Below are positions 49,223-57,868 of a DNA stretch of 64,000 nucleotides, one piece after another. Below the pieces are notes generated by a model. The model worked only from the letters and a program-made list of their open reading frames with translations, had not been told where the DNA came from and did not search any database. Source of the DNA: Syntrophotaleaceae bacterium (GTDB lineage Bacteria; Desulfobacterota; Desulfuromonadia; Desulfuromonadales; Syntrophotaleaceae); NCBI GenBank assembly GCA_041390365.1, contig JAWKQB010000001.1, forward strand, positions 682,001 to 746,000, in the 5' to 3' direction. The position numbers and the translations under genes were made by a program. The first letter of the stretch is position 1. Each line of letters starts with the position of its first letter.

Positions 49223-50809
49223 ATGAGTCAGGAACCCTTTTCTGCGGATAGGATGCCCATTTCGAACAGTCCCATGCCCTTGCCCATGCCCAGGGAAATC
49301 GAAAGGCTCATACAACAAAAAATTGAAATTCCCTCCCCCCCCAGGATAGTCGTTCGGATTCTGGAAGCCGTTCGGGACGAAGACAACTGTTTCGCCGAAC
49401 TGGGCAGAATCATTTCTGCCGACCCTGCCTTGACCGCCAGAATTCTCATGGTGGCCAACTCTTCCCTGTACGGGTGCAGCGGGAAGATCAAGACGATTGA
49501 AACCGCCCTGACCATCCTTGGCCTCAACGCCCTGAAAAATATTGCTCTTTCCTTCATCATAGTCAACAAACTGCAGGGTCAGAACAACGAATTATTCGAT
49601 TTCGAATATTTTTGGAGGCGCTCGGTGACCGCAGCCGTTGCCGCTCAGCAGGTCTCCGAAATGCTTCAGGACAATCGGGAGGATATCTTTGTCAGCGGCC
49701 TGCTGCAGGATATCGGCATTCTGGTGATGTACCTCTACCTGGCCGATACCTACTGCACGGTACAAGCGACCAAACAGGCCACGGATGCTCCTGTCGCTCT
49801 TATTGAAAAGCAGCTGACCGGTTTTAATCATTGCGAGCTGGGCGGCGCCCTCCTCAAGCAGTGGGGCCTTCCGGAAAGTATCTATATGCCGGTCTTCTAC
49901 CATCACTCCCCGCAAAACGCGCCGGAGCAGTACCGCCGACCTGCGGAAATCCTCAACATTGCCGGCAAGCTTTCCGCCGTGTATCACAGTTCTTCCCTTA
50001 CCGCTGTGAGGGTTCAGGAAATCTATGGAATTCTGACTGAAAAGTTTTCCATCGAAGGAGACGTCGTGAGGCAGACCGTCGATGCTCTTGCCGATCAATC
50101 CAGTGAAGTTATGGATTTTTTCGATATACCGCCCGGGAAAATGAAGCCTTTTTCCCAAATGCTTCAGGAGGCCAACCGGGAGTTGGGGCAACTGGGCATG
50201 AGTTACGAGGAAACGGTTCTGGAACTTCATCGTGCTCGCGAGGAATCGAAGAAAAACCTCGAAAAACTGATAGAAGCCAACAAAAAATATCGAGAGATGG
50301 CTTATCGCGATGAACTGACCGGTTTGTACAATCGCCGATTCTTCCAGGAAGCCATGGCAAAGGAACTGGAGCGGATAAAGCGTTATCAGCGAGGGCTCTC
50401 CCTGCTTTTCTTCGATATCGATCTCTTCAAGCAGGTCAATGACAGCTACGGGCATCTGGCAGGGGATACAGTGCTGAAAAGCATTGCCGGCAGGATCCAG
50501 AAGATCCTGCGCTCCTCGGATGTGGTCGTACGCTATGGCGGGGACGAATTCGCCATCATTATGCCGGAAACCGACAGGAAGGGGCTGCAGGAGTTTGCCG
50601 AACGCATGCGCCGCGAGATCGAGAGCCTTGAAGTCCAAATGGACGGAGACTCCCTGCAAGTGACCGTCAGCATAGGTGCGGCCGCCTTCTCGGGCGGAGT
50701 GGCCCTCGCCAAAACCAGCATGCTGGAGGTGGTGGACAAGGCCATCTATCTGGCTAAGAAGGCCGGCCGCAATTCCATCCATGTCGTGGAGTACGGTGAT
50801 CTTTCCTGA
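49223..50809 (+). CDS. HDOD-GGDEF protein (probable diguanylate cyclase)
   Basis: A 528-residue signalling protein. The N-terminal HDOD domain (about 30-235) has I-E-I-P-S-P-P-R-I-V, I-S-A-D-P-A-L-T-A-R-I-L-M-V-A-N-S-S-L-Y-G and L-L-Q-D-I-G-I-L; the HD pair is not complete. A short coiled coil (about 325-360) connects to a GGDEF domain with L-T-G-L-Y-N-R-R-F-F and intact Y-G-G-D-E-F (about 435-440), so c-di-GMP synthesis is likely. The ATG at 49223 has GGGAGGAGAG upstream. It is followed by an intrinsic terminator and a group II intron. Confidence 0.92.
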   Translation: MSQEPFSADRMPISNSPMPLPMPREIERLIQQKIEIPSPPRIVVRILEAVRDEDNCFAELGRIISADPALTARILMVANSSLYGCSGKIKTIETALTILGLNALKNIALSFIIVNKLQGQNNELFDFEYFWRRSVTAAVAAQQVSEMLQDNREDIFVSGLLQDIGILVMYLYLADTYCTVQATKQATDAPVALIEKQLTGFNHCELGGALLKQWGLPESIYMPVFYHHSPQNAPEQYRRPAEILNIAGKLSAVYHSSSLTAVRVQEIYGILTEKFSIEGDVVRQTVDALADQSSEVMDFFDIPPGKMKPFSQMLQEANRELGQLGMSYEETVLELHRAREESKKNLEKLIEANKKYREMAYRDELTGLYNRRFFQEAMAKELERIKRYQRGLSLLFFDIDLFKQVNDSYGHLAGDTVLKSIAGRIQKILRSSDVVVRYGGDEFAIIMPETDRKGLQEFAERMRREIESLEVQMDGDSLQVTVSIGAAAFSGGVALAKTSMLEVVDKAIYLAKKAGRNSIHVVEYGDLS

Positions 50810-50836
50810 ATCCTATCCAACTGTTATCCTACCTTG

Positions 50837-50874
50837 ACAGCCCCCGCAGACGCTTTCTGCGGGGGCTGTTTTTA
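50837..50874 (+). terminator. Intrinsic terminator of the HDOD-GGDEF gene, group II intron target
   Basis: Perfect 14-base stem (50837-50850 and 50856-50869), a 5-base loop and a TTTTA tract at 50870-50874. The intron begins at the next base. This is the arrangement that group IIC introns use as target. Confidence 0.92.
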
Positions 50875-52979
50875 GTTTGCCCAGCGAAGCGGGCAAACCC
50901 GGCCTGTTGAAAGAAACAGGCGTCACCCCGACCAGGGGGAAGACAATCCGAATCGCAAGGGCGTTGCTGGCAACGGCAGGGTCTGAAGGAAGCGATAGGA
51001 AGTGATCTGCACATAGCGCAAGCGAACCTGATTCGGCGCTGCGGGTGGGCAAGCGTCTTAAATAGCGCGAAGCCCGATACCTGGTCAGACCCGTGGCGTG
51101 GTTGAGGATGGCGTAGCTCACAGGGAACTCGTAGTAACTGGGGAAGCCTCGTATCGTTCCGAAAATCGGCGGTCGATTTCCGGAAAAGGGCGGCACAAGA
51201 GGAGACTCAAGGCCAAGCGATGCGGTGCGAGGTGGCAGAAGATTCCGTAGTAGTGATGAAGTCCCGGCCTGTGAAAGCTGGTAACAGACTGGAGGGTAAA
51301 ACCGGGATGATCCGCTGCTTGGTCGGCGGGGGCCGCCATGTGCCAAAAGCCATGAGCGGAATGCGAAGGGATGACGTCTACTCGAAGGTCTTCGGAAACT
51401 GCATTTTCACGTCACGCCGGACACAAGCCGCCCGACGGGGTGGGACACGCTAACGGCGGTAGCCCGTGACAGGGGTCTGCCGGTAATGGTCGTCCAGCGA
51501 AGTAACCGGGATACGCTGTCGTAGATTGCCCATGAGGGATAAAAGGCGACGGTCTTCCGGCCAAGAGCGCGAGGCACGGCGGAAGGGGCAGGGCAAGGAG
51601 ACGCAGGAACAAGCATGGCGAAGAAATACTACAGTCTCTATGACCGCATGGTGCATGAGAAGGGACTGCTTCAGGCATATGCCAAGGTCAAATCCAACAA
51701 GGGCAAGCCCGGCATCGACGGGCAGTCCGTGGAGGATTTTGCCGCGCATCTGCCCGAAGAGATCGCCCTGCTTGTACGCGAACTGCGGCAGAAGAGCTAC
51801 CGCCCCTTACCGGTCAAGCGGGTCGAAATCCCCAAAGCCGGTGGAGGGAAGCGGTTGCTCGGCATTCCCGCGGTTCGCGACCGGGTTGTCCAGCAAGCCT
51901 TGCTGAACATTCTGCAGCCGCTATTCGATCCGGAATTTCATCCATCGAGCTACGGCTATCGGCCCGGGCGAAGCCCACACCAGGCGATCGCCAAGGCCAG
52001 CCTGTTCATCCGGCGGTATGAGTTCAAGTGGGTGGCGGACATGGACCTATCGCGGTGCTTTGACACCCTGGACCATGATCTCATCCTTCGGAGCTTTCGC
52101 CGGAAGATCGCCGATGGCAGTATTCTGGGGTTGCTGCGGATGTTTCTGCAAAGTGGGGTGATGACCACGGAAGGGTGGCAGGCGAGCGAAGAAGGCAGTC
52201 CCCAAGGCGGGGTCATCAGCCCCTTCATCGCCAACGTCTACCTCGATGCCTTCGACCAGTTCATGAAGAGTCGGGGGTATCGAATCGTCCGCTATGCGGA
52301 CGATATTCTGATCCTCACCCGCTCGAAAAGCGCGGCACACCATGCCCTCAAGGTGGCAAGAGAATACCTGGAAAGGGAGCTTCGCCTTACCGTCAATGAA
52401 CAAAAAAGTCGCATCGTCTCCAGCTTCGAGGGCGTCAGCTATCTTGGCGTCACGATCCACACCAAGTACACCCGGATCAAGCGAGAGAAGGTGCGCGAGT
52501 TCAAGGACAAGGTGAAGAAAATCACCCAGCGCAACTCGCCAGTCAACCTGGCCAAGGTCATTGCCGACCTGAATCCGGTGATACGCGGGTTTGCCAACTA
52601 CTTCCGAGTGGCCAACTGCCGCAAAGAGTTTGGAGCGCTGATGCAGTGGATCAGAAGGCGCCTGCGAGCCAAGCAGTTGAGACAGTGGAAAAAGCCCCAA
52701 AGGCTGCACCGCAGATTGAGACAGCTTGGCTATCAGGGGGAGTTCAAGGCAATAAAGATGAACTCTTGGTGCAATGCCGCCAGCAATCTGGCTAACTACG
52801 CCATTCCCAACAGCTATTTAAGGGAATTGGGTCTTTTTGAGATGGCTTCGGTACAAACCGGATACCTGCCTCAGGACTACTGAGAGAAAGAAAAGACAGG
52901 AGCCGTGTACGAGGCCCGTACGCACGGTTCTGTGAGAGGGATGAGGCGAACCTGATCAGTTCGCCTCACCCTACTCGAT
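50875..52979 (+). mobile_element. Group II intron with intron-encoded reverse transcriptase
   Basis: About 2.1 kb. The 5' end is placed at GTTTG (50875), which opens an 8-base hairpin (GTTTGCCC/GGGCAAAC). Domains I-III occupy about 50875-51610. The reverse transcriptase is in domain IV. Domain V is clear at 52900-52930: GAGCCGTG pairs with CACGGTTC and TACG with CGTA around a 2-base CG bulge, and the catalytic AGC is at 52901-52903. Domain VI is at 52943-52967, with an unpaired A at 52968 as branch-point candidate. The 3' boundary is about 52974-52979. It inserts on the coding strand of the upstream gene, just past its terminator. The standard 5' GTGYG is replaced by GTTTG. Confidence 0.85.
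51615..52883 (+). CDS. Group II intron reverse transcriptase/maturase, lacking endonuclease domain
   Basis: A 422-residue protein. Reverse transcriptase motifs: V-K-S-N-K-G-K-P-G-I-D-G (motif 0/1), R-L-L-G-I-P-A-V-R-D-R-V-V-Q, D-L-S-R-C-F-D-T (motif 3), G-S-P-Q-G-G-V-I-S-P (motif 4), and the catalytic Y-A-D-D-I-L (motif 5). The C-terminal maturase (X) domain has F-A-N-Y-F-R. There is no HNH endonuclease, so mobility would use single-stranded or fork DNA, as in class C and related endonuclease-free introns. It assists splicing and target-primed reverse transcription. It appears intact. Confidence 0.95.
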   Translation: MAKKYYSLYDRMVHEKGLLQAYAKVKSNKGKPGIDGQSVEDFAAHLPEEIALLVRELRQKSYRPLPVKRVEIPKAGGGKRLLGIPAVRDRVVQQALLNILQPLFDPEFHPSSYGYRPGRSPHQAIAKASLFIRRYEFKWVADMDLSRCFDTLDHDLILRSFRRKIADGSILGLLRMFLQSGVMTTEGWQASEEGSPQGGVISPFIANVYLDAFDQFMKSRGYRIVRYADDILILTRSKSAAHHALKVAREYLERELRLTVNEQKSRIVSSFEGVSYLGVTIHTKYTRIKREKVREFKDKVKKITQRNSPVNLAKVIADLNPVIRGFANYFRVANCRKEFGALMQWIRRRLRAKQLRQWKKPQRLHRRLRQLGYQGEFKAIKMNSWCNAASNLANYAIPNSYLRELGLFEMASVQTGYLPQDY

Positions 52980-53060
52980 AAACTCTGAGACCCTGTCTTC
53001 CCCGGGAATATGCGGTTGGTTTTCGGCCCGCCGGGCTCAGACAGGGGAAAGGACGATCGC

Positions 53061-53276
53061 ATGCAGAAACTGAAGCAGTTTGTCATCAAAATGGGAAAAC
53101 AGCAGACGCTCAAGGTTTTCCCCTCGTGCAAGACCTGCGGAGGGGAATCCGAAGGGGCCGGATATTTTTGCGGCAGCGATTCCGAGGGAAACGGATTCGT
53201 CATCTGGATCGATGACGAACAGGTCTGCCAGGTCCTTGAAAGGGTTTTGGCTGAGCAGCTTCCTGCCGGGGAGTGA
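53061..53276 (+). CDS. Small hypothetical protein with a C-x-x-C-G-G motif
   Basis: A 71-residue protein that I do not recognise. It is basic at the N terminus and acidic at the C terminus. P-S-C-K-T-C-G-G with a later F-C-G-S-D suggests a possible metal site, but four clear ligands are not seen. The ATG at 53061 has GGAAAGGA upstream. It lies between the intron and the glycerate kinase gene. The start 51 bases upstream at 53010 is less likely. Confidence 0.55.
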   Translation: MQKLKQFVIKMGKQQTLKVFPSCKTCGGESEGAGYFCGSDSEGNGFVIWIDDEQVCQVLERVLAEQLPAGE

Positions 53277-53303
53277 ATCGTTGCCAAGAGGTAATGGACG
53301 CGC

Positions 53304-54422
53304 ATGAAAGTCGTGGTGGCTCTCGACAGCTTCAAGGGGAGTCTGACAGCCATGGAGGCCTGCGACCTTGTCGCCCGGGTCCTGCGAAGCAGATATCCCC
53401 GATGGCAGGTCGTCACCCGGCCCATGGCGGACGGAGGCGAAGGCACCGCTGCCGTTCTGCGCGCGGCGGCAGGGGGACAATGGGTCCGTTTGCCAAGAGT
53501 GACCGGGCCGCTTCCGGGTATGGTCGTCCCGGCCGGGTATGCCTGGCTGCATCAGTCCCGCACCGCCGTTGTCGAAATGGCCGCTGCCAGCGGACTGGCC
53601 CTGCTTCCCAAAAGTCTGCGCAACCCCCTGCTGACCACCACCTTCGGCACGGGGGAGCTGATCGCGGATGCGATGCAACGGGGTGCCGAAGAGATCTACC
53701 TGGCCCTGGGCGGAAGCGCGACGGTGGATGGAGGGACGGGCGCCGCCCTTGCCCTGGGCTGGAGGTTTCTGGATCGGCGGGGGATGGCCTTTTTTCCCCG
53801 GGGCGGGACCCTTCAGCGGATTCGCCGCATACTTCCTCCGGCAAAAAGGTTTCCGCGAATCGAGGTGCTGTGCGATGTGTCCAACCCTCTGTGCGGGCCA
53901 AAAGGGGCCGCCAGGGTTTTTGGTCCACAGAAAGGTGCAACACCGGCCATGGTTCTGCAACTCGAAACAGGTCTGCGCCATCTGGCCGACCTGATGCGCC
54001 GGCAGACGGGAAAAGAGATGCTGCAGCTTCCGGGCGGGGGCGCCGCCGGCGGATTCGGAGCCGGAGCGGCGGTTTTCTTCGGAGGGCACCTGGTTTCCGG
54101 AGTGAGTGCTGTCGTTAAGGCTACAGGTCTGGAAGCAGCTTTGGAGAAAGCGGACTGGGTCATCACCGGCGAAGGGTGTTTCGATGAACAGTCCCTCCAT
54201 GGCAAAGTGGTCAGCGGGGTCAGGGATGCCGCCCGGAGCAAAGGCGTGAAGACGGCCCTGCTCGCCGGAAGAGTGAAGCTGCCCGAAAAGGCATGGCGAG
54301 CCGAGGGAATTTCCTTCAGCGAAGCCGCCGCCGGCGAGGACCTCGATGAAGAGCGCGCCCTGGCCGAAGCCGGCTCCCTGCTCTCCAAGGCCGCAGCCCG
54401 GCTGGGCTCGGTTTTGAACTGA
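53304..54422 (+). CDS. Glycerate kinase (GlxK/GarK family)
   Basis: A 372-residue enzyme that phosphorylates D-glycerate to 2-phosphoglycerate. It matches the class II bacterial family: A-L-D-S-F-K-G-S-L-T near the start, P-M-A-D-G-G-E-G-T, L-G-G-S-A-T-V-D-G-G-T-G, P-G-G-G-A-A-G-G-F-G-A and the C-terminal T-G-E-G-C-F-D-E-Q-S-L-H-G-K. 2-phosphoglycerate is the product and substrate of ApgM and enolase, both in this window. There is no glycerate dehydrogenase nearby. Confidence 0.93.
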   Translation: MKVVVALDSFKGSLTAMEACDLVARVLRSRYPRWQVVTRPMADGGEGTAAVLRAAAGGQWVRLPRVTGPLPGMVVPAGYAWLHQSRTAVVEMAAASGLALLPKSLRNPLLTTTFGTGELIADAMQRGAEEIYLALGGSATVDGGTGAALALGWRFLDRRGMAFFPRGGTLQRIRRILPPAKRFPRIEVLCDVSNPLCGPKGAARVFGPQKGATPAMVLQLETGLRHLADLMRRQTGKEMLQLPGGGAAGGFGAGAAVFFGGHLVSGVSAVVKATGLEAALEKADWVITGEGCFDEQSLHGKVVSGVRDAARSKGVKTALLAGRVKLPEKAWRAEGISFSEAAAGEDLDEERALAEAGSLLSKAAARLGSVLN

Positions 54423-54429
54423 CCTTCCT

Positions 54430-54465
54430 GTCCCTGTTGTCCCTGCCGTCCTTTATGTTCCCGTC
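54430..54465. repeat. Four 9-bp GTCC-units between glycerate kinase and tgt
   Basis: Four 9-base units: GTCCCTGTT, GTCCCTGCC, GTCCTTTAT, GTTCCCGTC. It has the same unit length, number and leading GTCC as the array at 36749-36784. It fills most of the 69-base convergent gap and there is no clear terminator. Confidence 0.8.
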
Positions 54466-54491
54466 AATCAGCCCTTGCCAAAGTGCGGACG

Positions 54492-55613
54492 TCAACCGGA
54501 TTGGCCGTCGTCGGTGCCGTATTCCTGGAGAAATGCCGCTTTGAAAGCCTTGAAATCATTCCTTTCGATGGCCTGCCGGGCATCGCTCATCATATTGAGG
54601 TAGAAGCGGACATTGTGGATCGCCGCCAGGGTAGCGGACAGGATCTCATTGGAGCGGAACAGGTGGTGGAGATAGGCCCTGGTGAAATTTTTGCAGCAGT
54701 AGCAGTCGCAGGAGGGATCCACCGGGAAAAAATCGCGCCGGTAGCGGCGGTTGGTGAGACGGATCTTCCCGCGCCGGGTAAAGAGCGTGGCACTGCGGGC
54801 ATACCGGGTGGGGATGACGCAGTCGAACATGTCCATGCCCCGTTCGACGCTCTCCAGGATATCCTCCGGAAGACCGACCCCCATCAGATAGCGCGGCTTG
54901 TCCGCAGGCAGGATGGGAGCGGTGTATTCGACCACCTTCTTCAGCAGATCCAGACCCTCGCCGACGCTGACTCCGCCGATGGCATAGCCCGGAAAATCGA
55001 GGCTGCCGAGGGCCCGGCCGCATTCCTGGCGAAGATCTTCGTAGATGCCTCCCTGCACGATACCGAACAGGGCCTGGTCGGAACGGCGGTGATGTTTAAG
55101 GCATTCCTCAGCCCAACGCAGAGTCTTGCGAATCGATTTGGCCGCGTACTCATGGGTGGCCGGAAAGGGGATGCACTCGTCGAAGGCCATGATGATGTCG
55201 GCGCCGAGGGTGTTCTGAATAGCCATGGCTTCGGCCGGACCGAGGAAAATCTCTTCGCCGCTGATTTCATGCCGGAAGAAAACCCCCTGTTCGGTGATGC
55301 GCTTCTTGGGCAGGGAAAAAACCTGAAAACCTCCGCTGTCAGTCAGGATCGGATGGGGCCAGTGCATGAACCGGTGCAGACCGCCGGCCTTTTCCACCAG
55401 CCCCTCTCCCGGAGAGAGGTGCAGGTGGTAGGTATTGGACAGAATGATCTGGGCACCGGTTTCCTCGACCTGGGCCGGGGTCATGGCCTTAAGAGCCCCG
55501 TGGGTTCCGACCGGCATGAAAATGGGTGTTTCGATGACGCCGTGCGGCGTCGACAGGCGGCCCCGCCTGGCCGCCGAATGGCGATCGGTATTTAACAAGT
55601 GAAAATCGAACAT
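54492..55613 (-). CDS. tgt: Queuine/preQ1 tRNA-guanine transglycosylase Tgt
   Basis: A 373-residue enzyme that exchanges G34 of GUN-anticodon tRNAs for preQ1. It has the active-site D-S-G-G-F-Q-V-F-S, F-D-E-C (near the catalytic region), G-I-V-Q-G-G, the nucleophile region in M-F-D-C-V-I-P-T-R, and the zinc site C-D-C-Y-C-C-K-N-F with the following histidine. Length is typical. queA, yajC and secDF, often beside tgt, are not present. It points towards the glycerate kinase gene, separated by the 9-base array. Confidence 0.96.
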   Translation of the reverse strand: MFDFHLLNTDRHSAARRGRLSTPHGVIETPIFMPVGTHGALKAMTPAQVEETGAQIILSNTYHLHLSPGEGLVEKAGGLHRFMHWPHPILTDSGGFQVFSLPKKRITEQGVFFRHEISGEEIFLGPAEAMAIQNTLGADIIMAFDECIPFPATHEYAAKSIRKTLRWAEECLKHHRRSDQALFGIVQGGIYEDLRQECGRALGSLDFPGYAIGGVSVGEGLDLLKKVVEYTAPILPADKPRYLMGVGLPEDILESVERGMDMFDCVIPTRYARSATLFTRRGKIRLTNRRYRRDFFPVDPSCDCYCCKNFTRAYLHHLFRSNEILSATLAAIHNVRFYLNMMSDARQAIERNDFKAFKAAFLQEYGTDDGQSG

Positions 55614-55728
55614 GGCTGACCCTTTCTGATTCCCGACTGAGCCGGGAATGTAACAGAAACCTGACCTGAGCGCAACAAGCTGGCGGGTTCCTGAACAGTC
55701 GGTGCTTCGGTTGCCAAAGAGACAACTA

Positions 55729-55756
55729 TTGACTACAATTTTATGACAAATATCAA
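55729..55756 (+). promoter_or_regulatory. Candidate sigma-70 promoter for ftsH
   Basis: TTGACT (55729-55734), 16 bases, TATCAA (55751-55756). It would give a leader of about 80 bases before the ftsH ATG at 55847. Confidence 0.4.
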
Positions 55757-55846
55757 CAACTTCTTTTTTCGTCCAAGCTGTTCCGGGCTATGTCCTGTCT
55801 TTTCCGGCCAGCTTTCCTTCTGCTTTTGGGAGTTCAGGTTGGAATC

Positions 55847-57814
55847 ATGAACAAATATTTCTGGCGACAGGCCGTCGCGATCCTGGCGGTGGTTGTCATC
55901 TTCAACTATCTCTACGTGAAATTCAACCCGGCCCAGAACGATCCAACGGCCTCGATCAGCTACAGCCGTTTCAAAACCGAGCTCGCCGAGGACAATATAG
56001 CCCGGGTTCTTTTCCAGGGAAGCGAGCTGTCCGGGGAATTCCGGGAAAAGGTGGCTGTGGCAAAAGGCCCGCAGGCGGCAGAGCAGGGGCAGGAGGGCGA
56101 GCAGGTCCTCTATCAGGAGTTCCAGACCCATCTGCCGCCGGTTGAGGACCCCGGTCTGATGCAGAGCCTGCAACAGGCCCAGGTCGAGGTCGAGGTCAAG
56201 CCGGAAGAGAAACCGTCAGCATGGACCACCGCCCTGCTGTATCTGCTCCCCTGGGTGCTGATCATCGGCGTCTGGTGGTTCATCCTCAAGGGGATGCGCT
56301 CCCGACAAGGCGGGGGCGGCCTGATGGGGGGATTTTCCAAATCGGGAGCCCGCCTGTATGTGGAGCAGAAATCGAAGGTGACCTTCAAGGACGTGGCAGG
56401 CCTGGAAGAAGCGAAACAGGAGTTGATGGAAATCGTCGAGTTCCTGCGCAATCCGAAGAAATTTACCCGGATCGGCGGCAAGGCTCCCCGGGGCGTTCTC
56501 TTGGTCGGACCGCCCGGCACCGGAAAAACCCTGATGGCACGGGCGGTTGCCGGGGAGGCTGAAGTCCCCTTCTTCTCCATTTCGGCCTCCCAGTTCATTG
56601 AAATGTTCGTAGGGGTCGGCGCCAGCCGGGTCCGCGACCTGTTCAATACGGCCAAGAAGAGTGCGCCCAGCATTATCTTCATCGACGAGCTCGACGCGGT
56701 CGGCCGTTCCCGGGGGACGGGCCTTGGCGGCGGCAACGATGAGCGGGAGCAGACCCTCAATCAGCTGCTCTCGGAAATGGACGGTTTCGATCCCCATGAA
56801 GAAGTGATTATCATGTCGGCCACCAACCGCCCGGACGTTCTCGATCCGGCCCTGCTGCGTCCCGGACGTTTCGACCGCCAAGTCATCGTGGAGAGGCCGG
56901 ACTGGCGGGCCCGGGAGGAGATCCTCAAGGTCCACACCCGCAAGGTGCCCCTGGACAAGGACGTCGACCTTCGCACAATTGCCCGGGGCACCCCGGGGAT
57001 GTGCGGAGCCGATCTGGAAAACCTCGTCAACGAGGCGGCCCTGATCGCGGCCCGCCATGATATGGATCGGGTCTCGATGGAACATTTCGAGCAGGCGAAG
57101 GACCGGATCCTGATGGGGTCGGAGCGAAAACTTGTTCTTTCCGACCAGGAAAAGCGCATAACGGCTTTCCACGAAGCGGGCCACACCCTGATCGCCCGCC
57201 TGTCTCCCGGGGCCGATCCCATTCACAAGGTTTCGATCATTCCGCGCGGGCGAGCCCTGGGTGTCACCCAGCAGCTGCCCATAGACGACAGGTATCACTA
57301 TTCCCGGACCTACCTGACGACGCGCATTGCCGTCGTTCTCGGGGGCAGGGCGGCGGAGAAGGCTGTCTTCGGGGAGCTGACCACCGGCGCGCAGAACGAT
57401 CTGCAACAGGCCACCGACCTGGCCGAGAAGATGGTCTGCCAATGGGGGATGAGCGACAAAGTCGGGCCGATGGCCTTCAATCGAGGAGAGGAACATCCCT
57501 TCCTGGGGCGCAAGCTGGCGACCAGCAATGCCTTCAGCGAACAGATGGGCTGGATCATCGATCAGGAAATTGAAAAAATCATCAAGGAAGCGGAACAGCT
57601 TGCCGACCGGATGGTGGCCGATTACCGCCCGGCCCTGGAAAAGCTGGCGGCGGCTCTGCTGGAGGAGGAGGTCCTGAGCCGGGTCCGGGTCGATGAGATT
57701 CTTCGCGAGTTCGGCATCAGGCCGCTTGTGGAGCATGCCGATTCCCGGCCGGAAGAGGGGGAGCAAGCAACCCCGGCACCCGGTGACCTGGGCAAGGAAA
57801 CGGGGAGTGGGTAA
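55847..57814 (+). CDS. ftsH: ATP-dependent zinc metalloprotease FtsH
   Basis: A 655-residue inner-membrane AAA protease. Two transmembrane segments lie at about residues 9-25 and 128-148, with a periplasmic domain between them. Walker A is G-P-P-G-T-G-K-T (221-228), Walker B I-I-F-I-D-E-L-D-A-V-G, and the arginine-finger region R-P-G-R-F-D. The zinc site is H-E-A-G-H (442-446) with the third ligand in the T-D-L-A-E-K-M segment. It degrades misfolded membrane proteins and regulators such as LpxC. The periplasmic part has an unusual A-E-Q-G-Q-E-G-E-Q insert. ATG 55847 begins at the first membrane segment; an upstream frame from 55790 is not needed. Confidence 0.95.
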   Translation: MNKYFWRQAVAILAVVVIFNYLYVKFNPAQNDPTASISYSRFKTELAEDNIARVLFQGSELSGEFREKVAVAKGPQAAEQGQEGEQVLYQEFQTHLPPVEDPGLMQSLQQAQVEVEVKPEEKPSAWTTALLYLLPWVLIIGVWWFILKGMRSRQGGGGLMGGFSKSGARLYVEQKSKVTFKDVAGLEEAKQELMEIVEFLRNPKKFTRIGGKAPRGVLLVGPPGTGKTLMARAVAGEAEVPFFSISASQFIEMFVGVGASRVRDLFNTAKKSAPSIIFIDELDAVGRSRGTGLGGGNDEREQTLNQLLSEMDGFDPHEEVIIMSATNRPDVLDPALLRPGRFDRQVIVERPDWRAREEILKVHTRKVPLDKDVDLRTIARGTPGMCGADLENLVNEAALIAARHDMDRVSMEHFEQAKDRILMGSERKLVLSDQEKRITAFHEAGHTLIARLSPGADPIHKVSIIPRGRALGVTQQLPIDDRYHYSRTYLTTRIAVVLGGRAAEKAVFGELTTGAQNDLQQATDLAEKMVCQWGMSDKVGPMAFNRGEEHPFLGRKLATSNAFSEQMGWIIDQEIEKIIKEAEQLADRMVADYRPALEKLAAALLEEEVLSRVRVDEILREFGIRPLVEHADSRPEEGEQATPAPGDLGKETGSG

Positions 57815-57817
57815 AAA

Positions 57818-57848
57818 AAAGAGCCTGCGGTGTTCCCGCAGGCTCTTT
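57818..57848. terminator. Bidirectional terminator between ftsH and eno
   Basis: AAAGAGCCTGCGG (57818-57830) pairs with CCGCAGGCTCTTT (57836-57848), with a 5-base loop and an A tract on the left. It lies between the convergent ftsH and eno genes and can serve both. Confidence 0.9.
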
Positions 57849-57868
57849 CCGAATCGAGCTTGGTATTC

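Noticed and set aside
51297..51302. TAAAAC as exon-binding site 1 of the group II intron, pairing with the TTTTA exon end
   Set aside because: Complementarity is only five A-T pairs and I could not fold domain I to confirm the loop position.
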